This document shows, in pieces, positions 1 to 11,792 of a DNA stretch of 64,000 nucleotides. The position numbers were made by a program, and so were the translations under genes. Positions within the stretch are counted from its first letter, which is position 1, and every line of letters begins with the position of its first letter. The notes under the pieces are model-generated. The model saw only the letters and a list, made by a program, of their open reading frames with translations. It did not search any database and was not told the DNA's origin. Source of the DNA: Chaetoderma sp. LZ-2023a (taxonomy: Eukaryota > Mollusca > Caudofoveata > Chaetodermatida > Chaetodermatidae); contig CM067363.1 in assembly GCA_034401795.1 (NCBI GenBank), positions 25,656,688 to 25,720,687 on the forward strand, read 5' to 3'.

Positions 1-1097
1 CCAGACCTATATGGCCCGGTTTGGGGATCGCCATCTGCCCTGTAACATGCGCTATAATGCTTTCTCCATATGCACATTACTTTCTAATTCATATGCACAT
101 ACATTATGTGGTCCTCATCCAACCCTGTATATTAATTTCTATTTGAAATGTTTTTACTTAACTCCAGGGAAATTAAAACCGCGAGTCCTGAGAACCTTTA
201 GCAGGTGATGAAAATATGATATGTGGAAACTAATCTATAACACAGATATTAGCAATGATCCGAGAGTGGAGTATTTCCATAGGATCATCAATATGAATTT
301 GACCTTGGATGAATCACTTATAAAACGATGTCAATTCTAATTTCTATCGCAGAATAGAGACCGTTGAAAACAGAAACAGTATGTTCTTACTTTCTCCAAT
401 CTTATTTTTCGGTTGTCCATAACTATGTATGTAAATGCAATATTAACACAGTTGTGATATCCCTTCTCGTTTTGGTGTGTATTCACACCGTAATAATTAC
501 ATTTAAGTCAGCGATGGTGAATCTCGTTTTCTCGACATTGTCTCGCATTTTGCTCCATATTCTCAACTGTAAATGGGGACAGACCTGACACAGACTACGA
601 TGTCTATTAGTGCAATAGTCATTGTCTGGCTCCTATTAATGTAATTCCACTGGCTGAATGGTAAACACGAACATTATATATACGTACATGGAACATGATG
701 GGCAGTATTCTCTCATAATGGTTATATGTTGTATAACTAGGCGTATTTAAACGAAGATTGTGTGTGTGAATTTGGTTGTTTCTACTAATATACGCCATTA
801 AGTTTTAAAGATTTCTATTTAAATCAATACTTTAGAATTGAAGCAATCGCAGTTTTTAGCATATTATATTTCACTATCAAAAGACTTTCTGACATTTAGA
901 CCATGTTGAAACAAAGTCAACTGTTTCCCTGTCCTTATTCAAAGTCACGCAGCCTAACTATGGTAACTATCGTATAATGCACACATATGTGCTATGTATT
1001 AACCCTGAAATCGAAAAAGTCGAATTCAAAAATTCATTTGCAATTTAACCGTTCAATGACTAAAGTTGTTCAACAATTTAAATATGTACTTAATGAA
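1..1097. other. Gene-free stretch, old repeat remnant
   Basis: No convincing exon, RNA gene or mobile-element coding region. Short open frames here lack domain signal. Part of it (about 210-420) loosely resembles 9440-9480 and 10190-10230 (shared ATAACACRGA-type words and a TTCTAATTTCTATC-type block). It may be a very old dispersed repeat copy. Confidence 0.4.
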
Positions 1098-1300
1098 CGT
1101 CCATTTGCAGGCCAAGAGGAGACTATTTTTGACAACTTTCCTCTGGAATGACTGGCTCGTTATCGAGCCAGTCATTCCAGTGGTCCATCTCTAAAATAGT
1201 CTTCCGTTGGCCTACAAATTGACATTCCCCAAGACCACTACAGAGGCCGGGTTGGGCCGGCGTTGTCGGGAAAGTGTTAATAAATATAATGTTGAATATC
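1098..1300 (+). mobile_element. F2 hairpin repeat (MITE-like)
   Basis: Defines family F2. A near-perfect inverted repeat is centred at about 1160: GGAATGACTGGCTCG, a short TTAT loop, then its complement. Longer imperfect arms run outward through an 'aaaatagtctt' block to CAAATGGACATT / GTCCATTTGCAGG. The right side continues into a 'CAAGACCA...GCCGGnTTGG' tail also seen near 12735, 40860 and 58530. There is no ORF. A folded-back or miniature inverted-repeat element is the likeliest identity. Confidence 0.7.
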
Positions 1301-1735
1301 TTACAAATAATTTCGCTCGGTGCTCGGTTCTTGTCAAGTTAGTTTCTAAATATCCAACGGCTTATTTATACAGTTGGTGCCCTGAAATTGAGAATCTGGC
1401 AATTAATGTTTAAAAGGCGCAATCTTGCTGGATATAACGGCGTGATTGAACTTTGGAAAATAATATAACCGGCGTCAAAATGGAATGAATGTATCCTGAA
1501 ATGGAGAACGCCTTTTTCAAACCAAAAGTCTTTGGCTCTAATGTCGCTGACTTTCCTCCATGCACAAAGTCCATTCTCGGGTAAGCAACACAAAAACCCA
1601 TTATCCACTGCCCTTTGAAATTGCGTGATGTTTCCTAACCAAGCATCATAAGAGGAAATGTATAACCAAGGTGTTTTCTAACCATCTGCCAAGGCATCTA
1701 CAGTTACCAAGTGCATGTGTAATTATGTAAGGCCT

Positions 1736-2085
1736 CAATTGATCTTTCCATTTTTAGCTATGCCCCGCCCATCTCTAGCTAAGCTCCGCCCACACCTCGC
1801 TCATGTTGGGATCGATCGATCTCTGAACTAACTGACTATCAATTTCCAGAAAACTATACAGGTAAGCTGTTGAATACTTTGAAATGGCAGCAACATCGCC
1901 GGGCATATTAATTTCAAAATATTCAACAACATGTTTAATAAATAGTATAGACATAGACTTCTTGCAACTTGCCGGACTATTACGCGTTAAAGACAGACTG
2001 TTTGGAATCACTCATGACGCGATGATTATGACGTCAGCAGATACGTCACTTAGTTAGGTCGATGATCTTGGAAAGGTCCACTAAA
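1736..2085 (+). mobile_element. F1 MITE-like repeat, TIR type A
   Basis: Family F1 has this order. A left end TTTCCAGTTTTAGC, then a 'GCCCCGCCCATCTCTAGCTAAGCTCC' type block (quoted in two halves elsewhere), GATCGATCGAT, CAATTTCCAGAAAACTAT, CAGGTAAG, a ~90-bp palindrome containing TTGAATATTTTGAAACTAA and its complement, TTTATTAAATAGTAAAGACAT, TGACGTCA-like octamers, and a right end CTGGAAAGGTCC that inverts the left end. This copy has lost half of the central palindrome but keeps the donor-like CAGGTAAG and TGACGTCA at 2029-2036. It has no coding capacity. Confidence 0.8.
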
Positions 2086-3465
2086 CACTGATTGAAAACT
2101 ACACCGAGATGTATGGACACAGTACTGAATAAGATGCGTAGAAACAAATCTGACACTTGTTGACAGGCAGCCGTCTACCCACGTTTGGTCAAGTTAGATT
2201 GAATAGAACAAATTAGTTATCAAAATAATGATGTGTAATTAATCTGGTTACTGAAGCATTAACTTTTGACCCATTGACACCAAATGTAATCCACTTCCGT
2301 AGGACCCAACGGACAAGCGTCCACCTACGTCTTGCCAAGATATTGCTAATATAACCAGAATAATTCACAAATTATTGTCAAAATAATGATAGTTTAATGA
2401 ATCTTGTCCCTGTGGTCGTGACCTTTGACCTTTGAGCCCCATCACGCCCAAAATATGGGTAGAGCTTAAACATGAATGGACGGAAACATAGATAGGTACA
2501 GTTCCCGCTGTTAATGCTAGATCACGTCTGTTAGCCAGTAAGCGATTGCCGATATTGCTTTCTCAGGACGGGACATGCAGTCCTCCCCTCTATCTAATGA
2601 AATCTACACCACGACCAACTGCTATGATAATATAGGCGTGGCATTACATGCAGCTTGGAGGGATGGATAGGAAGACCAGCATGCTAGTTCTAAAATAGCG
2701 TTGTTGTAAAATATCACTGTCATATTCATCAATATGTTACCACACCCATGCAGCAACACATTACAACAGTGCTATTTTCAAAGCATAACATTGATTACAT
2801 AGGATGAATAGGACACCAAATGCGGCCCGATGGGATTTCAGGTGGTTCAATATAAAATCCTTTTCTGCGTGGAATCCAGTACCCCGCTAACGCAACTTAC
2901 TGAGTCGGTAGTGTACGCAACTGGGTTCAATTCAGCCCGGTGTTGGCGCAATACCAGCCCAGTACTGTGCATTATCAGAGTAGAATAGAAAAGAAATATC
3001 AGATTTCACAGGTTCTGTGTTATTTTCCCAATGACTGGCAACTGACACGCAAAACCTAAGATTGTATTACAATCTGTCTAGACTGGGCACCCACCACTTA
3101 GCCCACGGGCTAACATCCCATTAAAATATACATTATCACAAACGCCGATATACCGGTCCAAAACACAGACACTCTGGTCCTCGATTCGCATGTTATGGCA
3201 GTACCTTTGTATTAAGAGATTGATACGAATGACCATTGTTTGGTATGGTACACCATTGTCCAGCATATGTCCAGCTGGTTGAGAAAATCTTGTCTTTGAG
3301 TTTGATAATATGCCCTGTTTTTTATATTGTGAATCCAGAAAATAAATTAAATCCGTACACGTTCGTGACAGACTTTCGATATGCGTGCCGGAACTGTGCC
3401 ATTGGGAACTCAGCTAGCATATAACGTAATGCATTAGCAGGTCAGATACTAGAGGAATCCAGTTT
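2086..3465. other. Gene-free stretch
   Basis: No coding or RNA gene recognised apart from the possible SINE trace at 2885-2965. Composition is ordinary AT-rich intergenic DNA. Confidence 0.4.
2885..2965 (+). repeat. Possible tRNA-derived SINE head (degenerate)
   Basis: An A-box-like ACTGAGTCGGTAG is followed about 15 nt later by a B-box-like GGGTTCAATTCAGCCC, the two internal Pol III promoter elements of tRNA genes and tRNA-derived SINEs. The spacing is shorter than in a tRNA and no clean cloverleaf forms. A decayed SINE fragment or chance similarity are both possible. Confidence 0.25.
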
Positions 3466-3469
3466 CTCG

Positions 3470-3765
3470 GTAAATCCCATAACGTCAAAATCAACAACGT
3501 CATATAGACTAATCAATTACGTCACGAATGATGTCATAACACGTAAGATTCCTTCAAGTTGTACGAAATGTATGTCTTTAGTATATACTAACTATTCTGT
3601 TGAATATTTCGAAACTAACTTGCCTAGGCGCGGATGCTGCCATATGCAGCAACAGCACGAGACAAATTAATTTCTAAATATTCAACAGCTTACTTGTAAA
3701 GTTTTCTGGAAATTCAGATGCATCGAGTGCAAAGACAGATTTGGTAAATAGCTAAACGGAATTCC
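3470..3765 (-). mobile_element. F1 repeat, minus orientation
   Basis: Runs in reverse: CGTCATA and ATCAATTACGTCAC, then GTACGAAATGTATGTCTTTA, TGTTGAATATTTCGAAACTAA, the palindrome loop 'GCTGCCATATGCAGCA', TCAACAGCTTAC and TTTTCTGGAAATT. The outer GC-box-like left part is missing, so the copy is truncated near 3765. Confidence 0.7.
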
Positions 3766-4361
3766 TCCATTGAGTTGGAGATCGGATCTCTCCATTATCA
3801 AGGCTATAAAAGTGATTGCCATAAACACAACATAAGAATATACCAGGATGAAAATGTGGTTTCTACTTTACTCCTGAACATGGCCACACATGGAGCACCA
3901 TAATGATTGAGCCACTTTCCTTATCAGTTGGCCCATATTACGCGTAGTATATAGCGCGTTGCTAGATTATGTTGTCCTACCAGTCATGTTGGATACTGGT
4001 ATGAAGCCACATGCCAGATTGTGAACTGCGAGAGATTGAGCGCAAATACAGGAATTACATTCTTTCCGCACTACGTGGTAAACATGTTAACTGATATATC
4101 AGCTGCGGTGCTTGTGAAGTTGTGATAATCACCGATTCTGTTCATATCGGCCCATTTAGATGACAATTAATTGGAGAATAAGGAATAAGGAGAGATTTAC
4201 AGATTACAGACAACGGAGTATAATTAGCAAAGGCCAGACAAAGCCCTTTTAAATGGGAAGCTAACTGTCACAGTAATTCTTTAATCAACATTAGTGAATG
4301 TTTTATTGCAGGATGAATGGATATAGTCTTGCTATATTGATGGTGAAGCCTCTCATCTCTC

Positions 4362-4760
4362 CGATTAACGAATTCAGTTTTAGCTATACACCGCCCATCT
4401 CTTTTTATGCTACACCCACGAGCTACCCGTGTTGTGATTGCTTGATCCGTGTACTCACAAAATCTCAATTTCCAGAAAACTATACAGGTAGGCTGTTGCA
4501 TATATTAAAACGAATTCGACTCGGCGTTGTTGCCGCCTATTGCAGCAACAGCGCACAGTCGAATTATTTTCAAAATGTTCTACAGCATGTTTATTAAATA
4601 GAAAAGACATACAATTCGCACAACAACGCTTAGTCCGTCATTAGTAAGCGCTCGTGACCAATTTAGCTACGTCCTTCACGACGTAATTGATTATGACGTC
4701 ATCCTGCACGTCAAGTAGTTGCATATAGCGTCATATGATTGAGTAAGAAACTGGAATTAT
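4362..4760 (+). mobile_element. F1 repeat, near full length
   Basis: Left end GAATTCAGTTTTAGCTATAC, CCAGAAAACTATACAGGTAG, an intact central palindrome ('GTTGTTGCCGCCTATTGCAGCAAC'-type stem, described rather than fully quoted), TTATTAAATAGAAAAGACAT, TGACGTCA at 4694-4701, and a right end AAACTGGAATT that inverts the left end. One of the more complete copies. Confidence 0.8.
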
Positions 4761-5114
4761 GAATTCCAGTTTCGCAATTTTTCTGGCACGTGATCGGCTT
4801 GTGTCGTTAAAGTATCGTGAAACATGAATTCGCTTGCCAAACCCACCATTTTCAAAGTCAGATAATACGAGAGGCATGGATTTGACTGTCAAATCGCCAA
4901 TTATAGTTAACTATAGTCCACCCATCAACACATGGCACATGGCATCTCTCAATTAGCTAAAGCTATTATCAACTTTTTTCGGGGCGAAGTCGAGGAAGAA
5001 TAGATCCACGACGCTCAGATTAATCGGCATTGTGGTACTAGACTGATGTGCAGACCCCACTTCAGGACCCAGTCTATGCGCAACGCGCTGCATTCGCTAT
5101 CGTGTTAGCCACTA

Positions 5115-5195
5115 CCCAGTCGAATTAATTCGATCCCAGCACGAGCGAGATGTGGGTGGAGCTTAGCTAGAGATGGGCGGGACTGAGCTAAATAT
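5115..5195 (-). mobile_element. F1 fragment, outer part
   Basis: Only the GATCCCA...GAGCGAGATGTGGGTGG / AGCTTAGCTAGAGATGGGCG part of F1 survives, in reverse orientation. Confidence 0.6.
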
Positions 5196-5399
5196 TAACC
5201 TAAACACACCATATCGGATGCTTCAAAAGAGAGCAGCGAGAATATTAAGAGATCTATATCTGTGTGTCGGTCCTTTCTAGCTAAATTTCGGCCACTCGGT
5301 GTATATGTTGGAATCCAGTGAAAAGGTTTGAACCGTAATATTCATGGACGCCCAAATTCAAGGCAAGCTGTATGATCTTATGAACTTGATTTGACTAAT

Positions 5400-5500
5400 A
5401 ATCCAGCCAATTAGTTTTAAATATTCAACACCACGTTTATAAAATTTATAAGACATACAAGTAAAACAATTCCATGACGGACGTACGCCATTCAGATTGT
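5400..5500 (+). mobile_element. F1 fragment, right half
   Basis: AATTAGTTTTAAATATTCAA followed by a CACGTTTATAAA...AAGACATACAA block matches the right arm of the F1 palindrome and the adjoining conserved segment. Confidence 0.5.
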
Positions 5501-6289
5501 GACATCTGATAACACGTGACGTAATTTGATATTTGAGTGGCATATCGGATCCCTCCATGGTCTTGACAAAAGCCTCCACTTTTGTGCCCGGGAAAAAGTG
5601 TCCGTTATAGATAGGTTTGCATGCATTCCGTTGAATAAGCAAGCTGGTATTCTGATGCATAACAGTAATTAAACTATTACTTATCATTTTATATACCCCA
5701 CTAGTGTACAAATGTTGGGCTCTTGCGTTACACGTCGCGACCATAGATATTACTGCGCACGTTGCCGCCTACAACAATGGCGTAACAGCCGAGCTACGGT
5801 TACTACTGTGAACTTTTGTAGAATCAAACACTGTGTTAAATTTGTTAAAAATCAATTAATGATGCATATTCCCACCAAAATGCTTAAAAATAAAACAGTC
5901 GAAATCATATAATTTCAGAAGCTTAAATTGTGCCCCTCAATTGTAATGAAACGAAATACATCTTAACATATGAATATTTCATTCCATATAAATAAAATTC
6001 GCATGTTAGCTGTGAATTTGAATTAGGGACTCGTGCCTCTAATTCAGTTTGACAACGTGAAACGTTATAGTAATGTATACATAATGAAATCATCATATGT
6101 TAAGATTTATCTCGTGTCATTACATCCAGGCACACTATTTAAGCATCTAAAAGTATATATTGTTACCACTTTTATTTTGAACCATTTTGCGGCGAATATG
6201 CACCTTTAAAAGTACAAAAATTAAAACTAATTGAAGGCATTTGAAAGGATCAATTAACCATTTCATAACGAAACCGGCCAAAACCGCCT
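5501..6289. other. Gene-free stretch
   Basis: AT-rich with no supported gene. Short opposite-strand open frames near 5360-5910 lack any domain signal and are treated as chance. Confidence 0.4.
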
Positions 6290-6445
6290 TTGCGTGGTCT
6301 TGAAGTATGCCCATTTACAGACGAAGTGGGCTTTTTTTTAAAATATTCCCACTGAAATAACTGACTCGATAATCGAGCCAGTCATTCCAGTGGTAAATTA
6401 ATAAAATAGTCTTCTCTTGTCCTGCAAATGGAAGGTCAATAAGCA
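6290..6445 (+). mobile_element. F2 hairpin repeat
   Basis: Contains CACTGAAATAACTGACTCG, ATAAT, then CGAGCCAGTCATTCCAGTGG, followed by AAATAGTCTTCTCTTGTCC and TGCAAATGGA. The hairpin is intact apart from two mismatches on the left arm. Confidence 0.7.
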
Positions 6446-7324
6446 AATATCTTTAATTTAAAAAAAATCAAATTTGGTCATTAAAGGGATAACAATATTC
6501 GCGGATCTTAAACATGTCAATATATTGTGTTGCCTATTAGTAGAAACGGCCAGCAGGGAAACATTGCAAGGAAAATAAAAACGTGCGACATGTGAGCACA
6601 ATGATAAGGATCGACGTGAAACCCCGATATATAGGCTTATGCGCACACTAGAATCTCACACATGTTTCCATTTTGCGTCTCGTTAAAGGTGGTATCAAAT
6701 GAGATTTTTTTTCACGTTGTCTGATACATTTGACACGAGATGAGAACTCGTGTGAGATCCTGTGCGTTACATCACGCTGCCAAACATGGATGCTGTATAC
6801 GTAGATAAGCTGATTGCGTTCCCAGACATATGGGCAATAACGCCACAGTACCAACCGAATGCCAAATAAATCAGGATTTAAGTCAACCTAATCAAGAGAC
6901 AAACTGGCCAAACATTGTTCCCTTGATAGCTATTTTGAACCCTGTTCTAAGCAGCTGCACAATGCGACCATGAACATCGTATGCATTTATCCCCACACCT
7001 TGACCACAATCAACTGGCGTTTGTCTGACAGAAAGGATGCTGCCTTTCCTAAGTCACCCTCCCTGTCAGTTTTCCCGTATTACGCCTTGTATATAATGCA
7101 TCATCGAAGGTGTGTTGTCTGCTCTGTCATGTTTGGTGATTTTCTAAAGCCGTTATTAAATTAGTATCATGTAGCTATTTCTCGGTGGTATCTAATTGCT
7201 AATTTAGATTTGAGTATATCATTATGTCTGTGATCGTCTGTCTATCGTTTGGCATGTTTGGGAATACCAACGACGACCCCGTAGAGGGAAACACACGCTT
7301 ACACCTAAGATTGATTTACGACTT
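6446..7324. other. Gene-free stretch
   Basis: No supported coding region or repeat family member. Open frames on either strand here are under 70 codons and lack recognisable motifs. Confidence 0.4.
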
Positions 7325-7445
7325 GTATGTCTTTAATATTTAATAATCATTCCGTTCAATATTTTGAAACTAATTTCAGTGGGTGCTATTGCTGCCTATG
7401 GCAGCAATAGCGACCAGTCAAATTAGTTTCAAAATATTCAACATC
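7325..7445 (-). mobile_element. F1 core palindrome fragment
   Basis: TGTATGTCTTTAATATTTAA followed by the whole ~90-bp palindrome (TTTTGAAACTAATTT ... GCTGCCTATGGCAGC ... AAATTAGTTTCAAAATATT). The copy ends abruptly where the trinucleotide tract starts. Confidence 0.75.
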
Positions 7446-7701
7446 ATCATCATCACATCGTCCTCCTCCGCATCGTTGTCGTCGTCGTCGTCGTCATAAT
7501 CACCATCGTCAGCACCACTACCACCACCACCACAACCAACAAAACCAACAGAACAAGCACCACCACCGCCACGACCACCACCAGCACCACCAGCACCACC
7601 AGCACCAAAAACAACAACAACAACAACAACAGCAAAAACAACAACAACAACAGCGCCACTGCCGTCGTCGTCTTCGCCGCCCCTGCCGCCGTCGTCGTCC
7701 G
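7441..7701. repeat. Compound trinucleotide tract (CAT/CGT/CCA/CAA)n
   Basis: A mixed period-3 run of CAT, TCG, CAC, ACA and GCC-like triplets. It yields long low-complexity open frames in several frames on the minus strand. These frames have only simple-repeat composition and are not genes. It starts exactly at the end of an F1 palindrome (AACATCATCATC). Confidence 0.85.
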
Positions 7702-8044
7702 TTTGATTTATTACAGTAGTCGTTTTCATAACGCACTTGATTCTACTTTTGGATGTGTCCATGAATAAACAATCGGATTATATATAATAGTTGGATATCG
7801 ATGTTCGGACTGTCAGGCCCTCGCTCGGGACAAATTACGGCCGTCCCATAGAGTATGCCGTTATCTTACGTAACGAGGATTATAGGAATATGGAGGTTAT
7901 CCTCACTAAATTAAGATGAATGCTGCCAGATAAACAATATTGTAGTCACTAATTGTGATGAAGCATGTTCTTGTCCTAGAGATTTATAACGGTGCTTAGT
8001 CATATATAGCTTCTGAAACACAATCATTGGAGTTATTCGTTAAT

Positions 8045-8425
8045 GAACCTTTTTAGTTTTATTTATGCCCCTCCCATCTCTATCTAAGCTCAACCCACAC
8101 AACACTCCTGATGGGATCGATTGATCTCTGATCTCTCTGACTATCAATTTCCAGAACACTATACAGGTAAGTGTTTGAATATTTTGAAACTAATACGACT
8201 GGTTGCTATTGCTGCATATGGCCGCAGCAGCGCCCAGTCAAATTAGTTTCAAAATATTCACCAGCATGTTTATTAAAAAGCAAAGACATACACTTTGTAC
8301 AATGTATCGGACTATTACGCGTTAAATACAGACTATTTCGAATGATTCATGATGTCATGATTATGAATCCAGCCTATACGTTACTTAGTTGATTATGACC
8401 TCATATGATGGATGGATAAACGTCA
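8045..8425 (+). mobile_element. F1 repeat, near full length
   Basis: GCCCCTCCCATCTCTATCTA, GGGATCGATTGATC, CAATTTCCAGAACACTATAC, CAGGTAAGT, intact palindrome with loop GCTGCATATGGCCGCAGC, TTTATTAAAAAGCAAAGACA, and a tail ATGATGGATGGATAAAC. The TGACGTCA octamers are degraded to TGACCTCA-type sequences. Confidence 0.8.
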
Positions 8426-8689
8426 TCTCGCTAAACCTTTGATCGTTAATTACCTTACGCATCAGTGATTGAACCACGGTAGAACTTAAGGCAGTGCATC
8501 AAGTGCATTTGCAGAGATACACAAATGTACACATCGCCCCTCCAAATAAACTGACGAGAAAAGTCGTTTATGTTTTAATGTCTGGCGCGCATGCGTAGTT
8601 TCAAGCTGCATGCTTAGATGCCACATTTATAGCACATCTCATGAATCAGTCAAAGTGTTTCCAAAAGAAATCAATTTAGAATACGATTT

Positions 8690-8790
8690 AAAAAATGGTT
8701 TATTGCATGTTTTGAACAAAATTGGTTTGGCAGCAATGTCTTCCAATCCAATTATGTTCAAAATATTCAACAATATAATTTGTATTCAGA
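8690..8790 (+). repeat. Diverged palindromic core (F1- or F3-like)
   Basis: TTGAACAAAATTGGTTTGGC pairs with CCAATCCAATTATGTTCAA to form an imperfect stem, followed by AAATATTCAAC. It resembles the F1 core but is too diverged to assign firmly. Confidence 0.4.
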
Positions 8791-8947
8791 TTTGTGTTTG
8801 AAAAATGACAAAGTTATTTCTGAACTGCATAGTATAAGACTGCTACGGTCAAATGCCACAGGCCCCTTACCTCAGGGGTTCAGCAGCATTAGTAGCAAAT
8901 TACAGCCGATCTTGTCCCTACACGCGATCTTAACGACAGTTCCGATG

Positions 8948-8978
8948 CCCCCCCCTACCCCCCCCCCCCCCCATCCCC
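8948..8978 (+). repeat. Poly-C tract
   Basis: Homopolymeric C interrupted by TA and AT. The complement could form G-quadruplex structure. Length in this region may be unreliable in an assembly. Confidence 0.8.
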
Positions 8979-9544
8979 GGTCAGAATTTCAGAAACTGTG
9001 CACGGGGCCTCCTGAGTCTTAATATCTGCCCTGGATCTAACCACGGTTCTAATGCAGCAATACGCCCACACCAGTAATACCTTTACACGTGATGCTAAGG
9101 TTAATCAACCACAGCATATTAAAGACATGCTTTAACACCGGTTCACTGTTTTGCCGCTTTCCCTTCACAAAACGCTGACTAATTAAACCATACGGTTGAA
9201 AGAACATATCTATATGAATTCCATAGTTTGTTCAACTACACTTATTCAAGCAGTATGATAATATCAGCCGCGATAGGCATCCTGGAGTGCGTCGCACATT
9301 TACACTTTGGCACAGTTATTCTGCCAAGGAATATTATGTTTGCTCTGTACAGCAATTTCTCAGTGATATGTGTTAACTGAATTTCAAATGCAAAAGTCCA
9401 GACAACTCTTAACATCTGCTGAATATACGACGCTCGAATACTAACCTATAACACGGACATGAAGGACATCAACGATTCGGTAAGTGGGCAATACTCTGGA
9501 CCTATCAATGTGCGAATAATCACGCATGTGCGTGCTAGAAATTT
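8979..9544. other. Gene-free stretch
   Basis: No supported feature beyond weak similarity of 9440-9480 to 230-300. Confidence 0.35.
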
Positions 9545-9750
9545 TGATTTGCGATCGTGAAATGTTGATAAAAAGAGAATCTGGAACGAGGTCATTTTTC
9601 ATCTCACTGTTATGGATCGAGTTGAAAATTATCAATTTGCACGAGCGTTAGCGAGTGCAAAATTTATGATTTTCAACGAGGTTCATAATAGTGATATGAA
9701 AAGTGACCGAGTTTGAGATTGTATTTATCATATAAACTGTGATTTTGAAA
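9545..9750. mobile_element. Long imperfect hairpin element (~200 bp)
   Basis: Two arms of about 70 bp or more pair around a short loop near 9647. The left arm holds GTCATTTTTCATCTCACTGT and the right arm its imperfect complement. The apex is 'GCACGAGCG TTAGC GAGTGC'. Pairing weakens but continues outward (GAAATGTTGATAAA against its counterpart near 9745). No coding capacity. A fold-back/MITE element distinct from F1 and F2 is likely. Confidence 0.65.
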
Positions 9751-10427
9751 TGTTTGTCAATAGTTGCTGATTTGACTTTTACTGATTTCTCATTGTTGAT
9801 TTTCTTGAAATCGATACCGCCGCTGTGACGCACCACTCCTTGATAACATATACTAAATGCGCGGCAAAATATAGTGACAAAGACAAAATCTGGCGAAGTC
9901 AGCCGTTAAATAGTATTTTAACTGGTCATTGACCATTATAGCCACGACCATCAATCGTTACTTCGCTGCCGACTGATAAACTGTCAAACGATGACATTTT
10001 GCGATGACGTTTGATGAATGACAAATCGTAGTAAACAAATCGTAATAAGACAGTACCGCATCAATCGGTGTTTTAATTGGTCGATCAACAGCCACTGAAC
10101 ATACTCCATTGCATATGGCACGTGTGCTCATATCGAAAAATATGGAACGGGCTAGAAGGCTTGTTTATATGATAAATCCATTTCTATTCCAATTTCTATC
10201 ATAGGTTTGGAGACACATTCTTGCTTTCTGATTCTATGTAAAGACAATGAAGCAAATATATTCGTTCTGTTGTCTATTCACATACTGATAATCATGACGC
10301 CAATTTTCTCAGTCAGTCATAGGTCAGCATAATCAACTACGCGCCATGCGGGCTGTCGCCATACTCAATTGCGGGATGAGTGGCTCGATTTAGTACGTGT
10401 TTACTATTTAGTAGTCCGTTAGGTTAT
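9751..10427. other. Gene-free stretch
   Basis: No supported gene. It contains weak similarity to 330-420 near 10190-10230. Confidence 0.35.
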
Positions 10428-10505
10428 ACGACTTGTGTATATTTCCAGCTTAATAAACCCTGCTATTGAATATTTTGATACTAAGTTTACTGGGCGCTGT
10501 TTTCA
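10428..10505 (-). mobile_element. F1 fragment
   Basis: CTTAATAAACCCTGCTATTG followed by AATATTTTGATACTAAG and TTTACTGGGCGCTGTT matches the left half of the F1 palindrome in minus orientation. The other arm is absent. Confidence 0.55.
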
Positions 10506-10559
10506 CGATAGGACAATTCATGCATCTCCACCCCCACCCCACCATCATTGTTAACCCTT

Positions 10560-10870
10560 TGAACTCAAAAGGTATACTTACAAAAACTCATCTACCCGTT
10601 GTGTTAGGTATTTTGAGTGAATAACAAAGAAATTGATGTACATTTTCAACAATTTAGGTGGGCGCCGTTGCTGTCTACCAAAAGCACATCTAACACCGAA
10701 TTTGTTGAAAAAATTTACACTAGTTCATCTTTTAATTTAATTTGAAAATTTAAGATTTTGACATCAGAATCGTAAGGGTTAACCAAGCATCGCGTCAATA
10801 AGCAGGGGTATTAGATTAACGCGCATATCCCGTAGGCCTAAATTGCCGAGAAATAAGAATCTCAACGCGT
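10560..10870 (+). repeat. F3/F4 repeat segment
   Basis: Contains TTTTCAACAATTTAGGTGGG, a decayed hairpin whose right arm is TTTGTTGAAAAA, then ATTTTGACATCAGAATCG, a GGGTTAAC block and AAGAATCTCAACGCGTA. The same order recurs at 29080-29340, so this is a second copy of one dispersed unit. Confidence 0.6.
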
Positions 10871-11129
10871 ACCTTAAAGGAAACATCACCTTATCTTTTG
10901 CTAACCATTCCGGTGATAGAGTTTGCCAAACATAGCACAGTCCTGACATTTTATCTTTTCATCATGCCGACAACGAAAGATATGCAGGCTTTAGTAGCTA
11001 AATGTTGATTTATTTCTACAGTCTCTGATGGCTGTCATGATTTACTTTGCAACCAATCAGAAAAATAGCGTTGCTGCCTCTGTATATGCTCTCAGCCATA
11101 GAGGTGCCATATATAGATTGGCACTGCAG

Positions 11130-11280
11130 TGTAAATGCAGTCATACAGGTAAATTGTCGTAAATTGTTAAACTAATTTGACTGAAAGTTGTTGCTGCCAT
11201 GGACCGCCGCAACCTCTATTTAAATTAGTTTCAAAATATTCTACAAGAGAATTATTATATAATAAAGAAGGTAATGCATT
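11130..11280 (+). mobile_element. F1 core fragment
   Basis: ATACAGGTAAATTG leads into AAACTAATTTGACTG, a diverged loop, then AAATTAGTTTCAAAATATTC and a remnant of the TTATTAAATAGTAAAG segment. Confidence 0.6.
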
Positions 11281-11402
11281 GGCACTTACATGATATCACG
11301 AACTCTCACCTGAGGAGAGCACATGGTGGCGAGCTCTTGTTGATATTAACGCGATATTACAAATCAGATAGTTGTGATACAGATAACGGATTGTGACAGA
11401 AT

Positions 11403-11792
11403 ATAATTGACCTTTCCATTCTTAGCTATGCCACGCCCATCACTGGCTAAGCTCCAACCACACCTCGCCGTGTTGGGATTGACCGATCCCCAAATACCCT
11501 AGCTATCAATTTTCTGAAAACTATACAGGGAAGCTGTTGACTATTATGTAACTAATTTGACTGGGTGATGTCGCTGCCTATGGCAGCAACAGCGCCCAGT
11601 CAAATTAGTTTCAAAGTATTCAACAGAATATTTATTAAATAGTAAAAGCAAACAATTTGTATAACAACGCATAGACCGTCTTCAAATATGCGTTTGTGAC
11701 GTGCTTATCGACGTCATTCATTATGATGTCATTGTACACATCGCGCAGTTCATTATGATGTCATATGATTGGTGGGTACTCTGGAAAGGCAA
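11403..11792 (+). mobile_element. F1 repeat, full length, TIR type A
   Basis: Left end AATTGACCTTTCCATTC and right end CTCTGGAAAGGCAAATTG are inverted relative to each other, with an apparent AATTG word on both sides. The palindrome (centre near 11580, loop GCTGCCTATGGCAGC) is intact and is followed by AATATTTATTAAATAGTAAA and degraded CRE-like ATGATGTCAT motifs. Confidence 0.8.

Noticed and set aside
2885-2965. Functional tRNA gene
   Set aside because: A- and B-box-like words but wrong spacing and no cloverleaf; kept only as a weak SINE trace.
7418-7762. Val/Gly/Asp-rich minus-strand frames
   Set aside because: Low-complexity translation of the trinucleotide tract.
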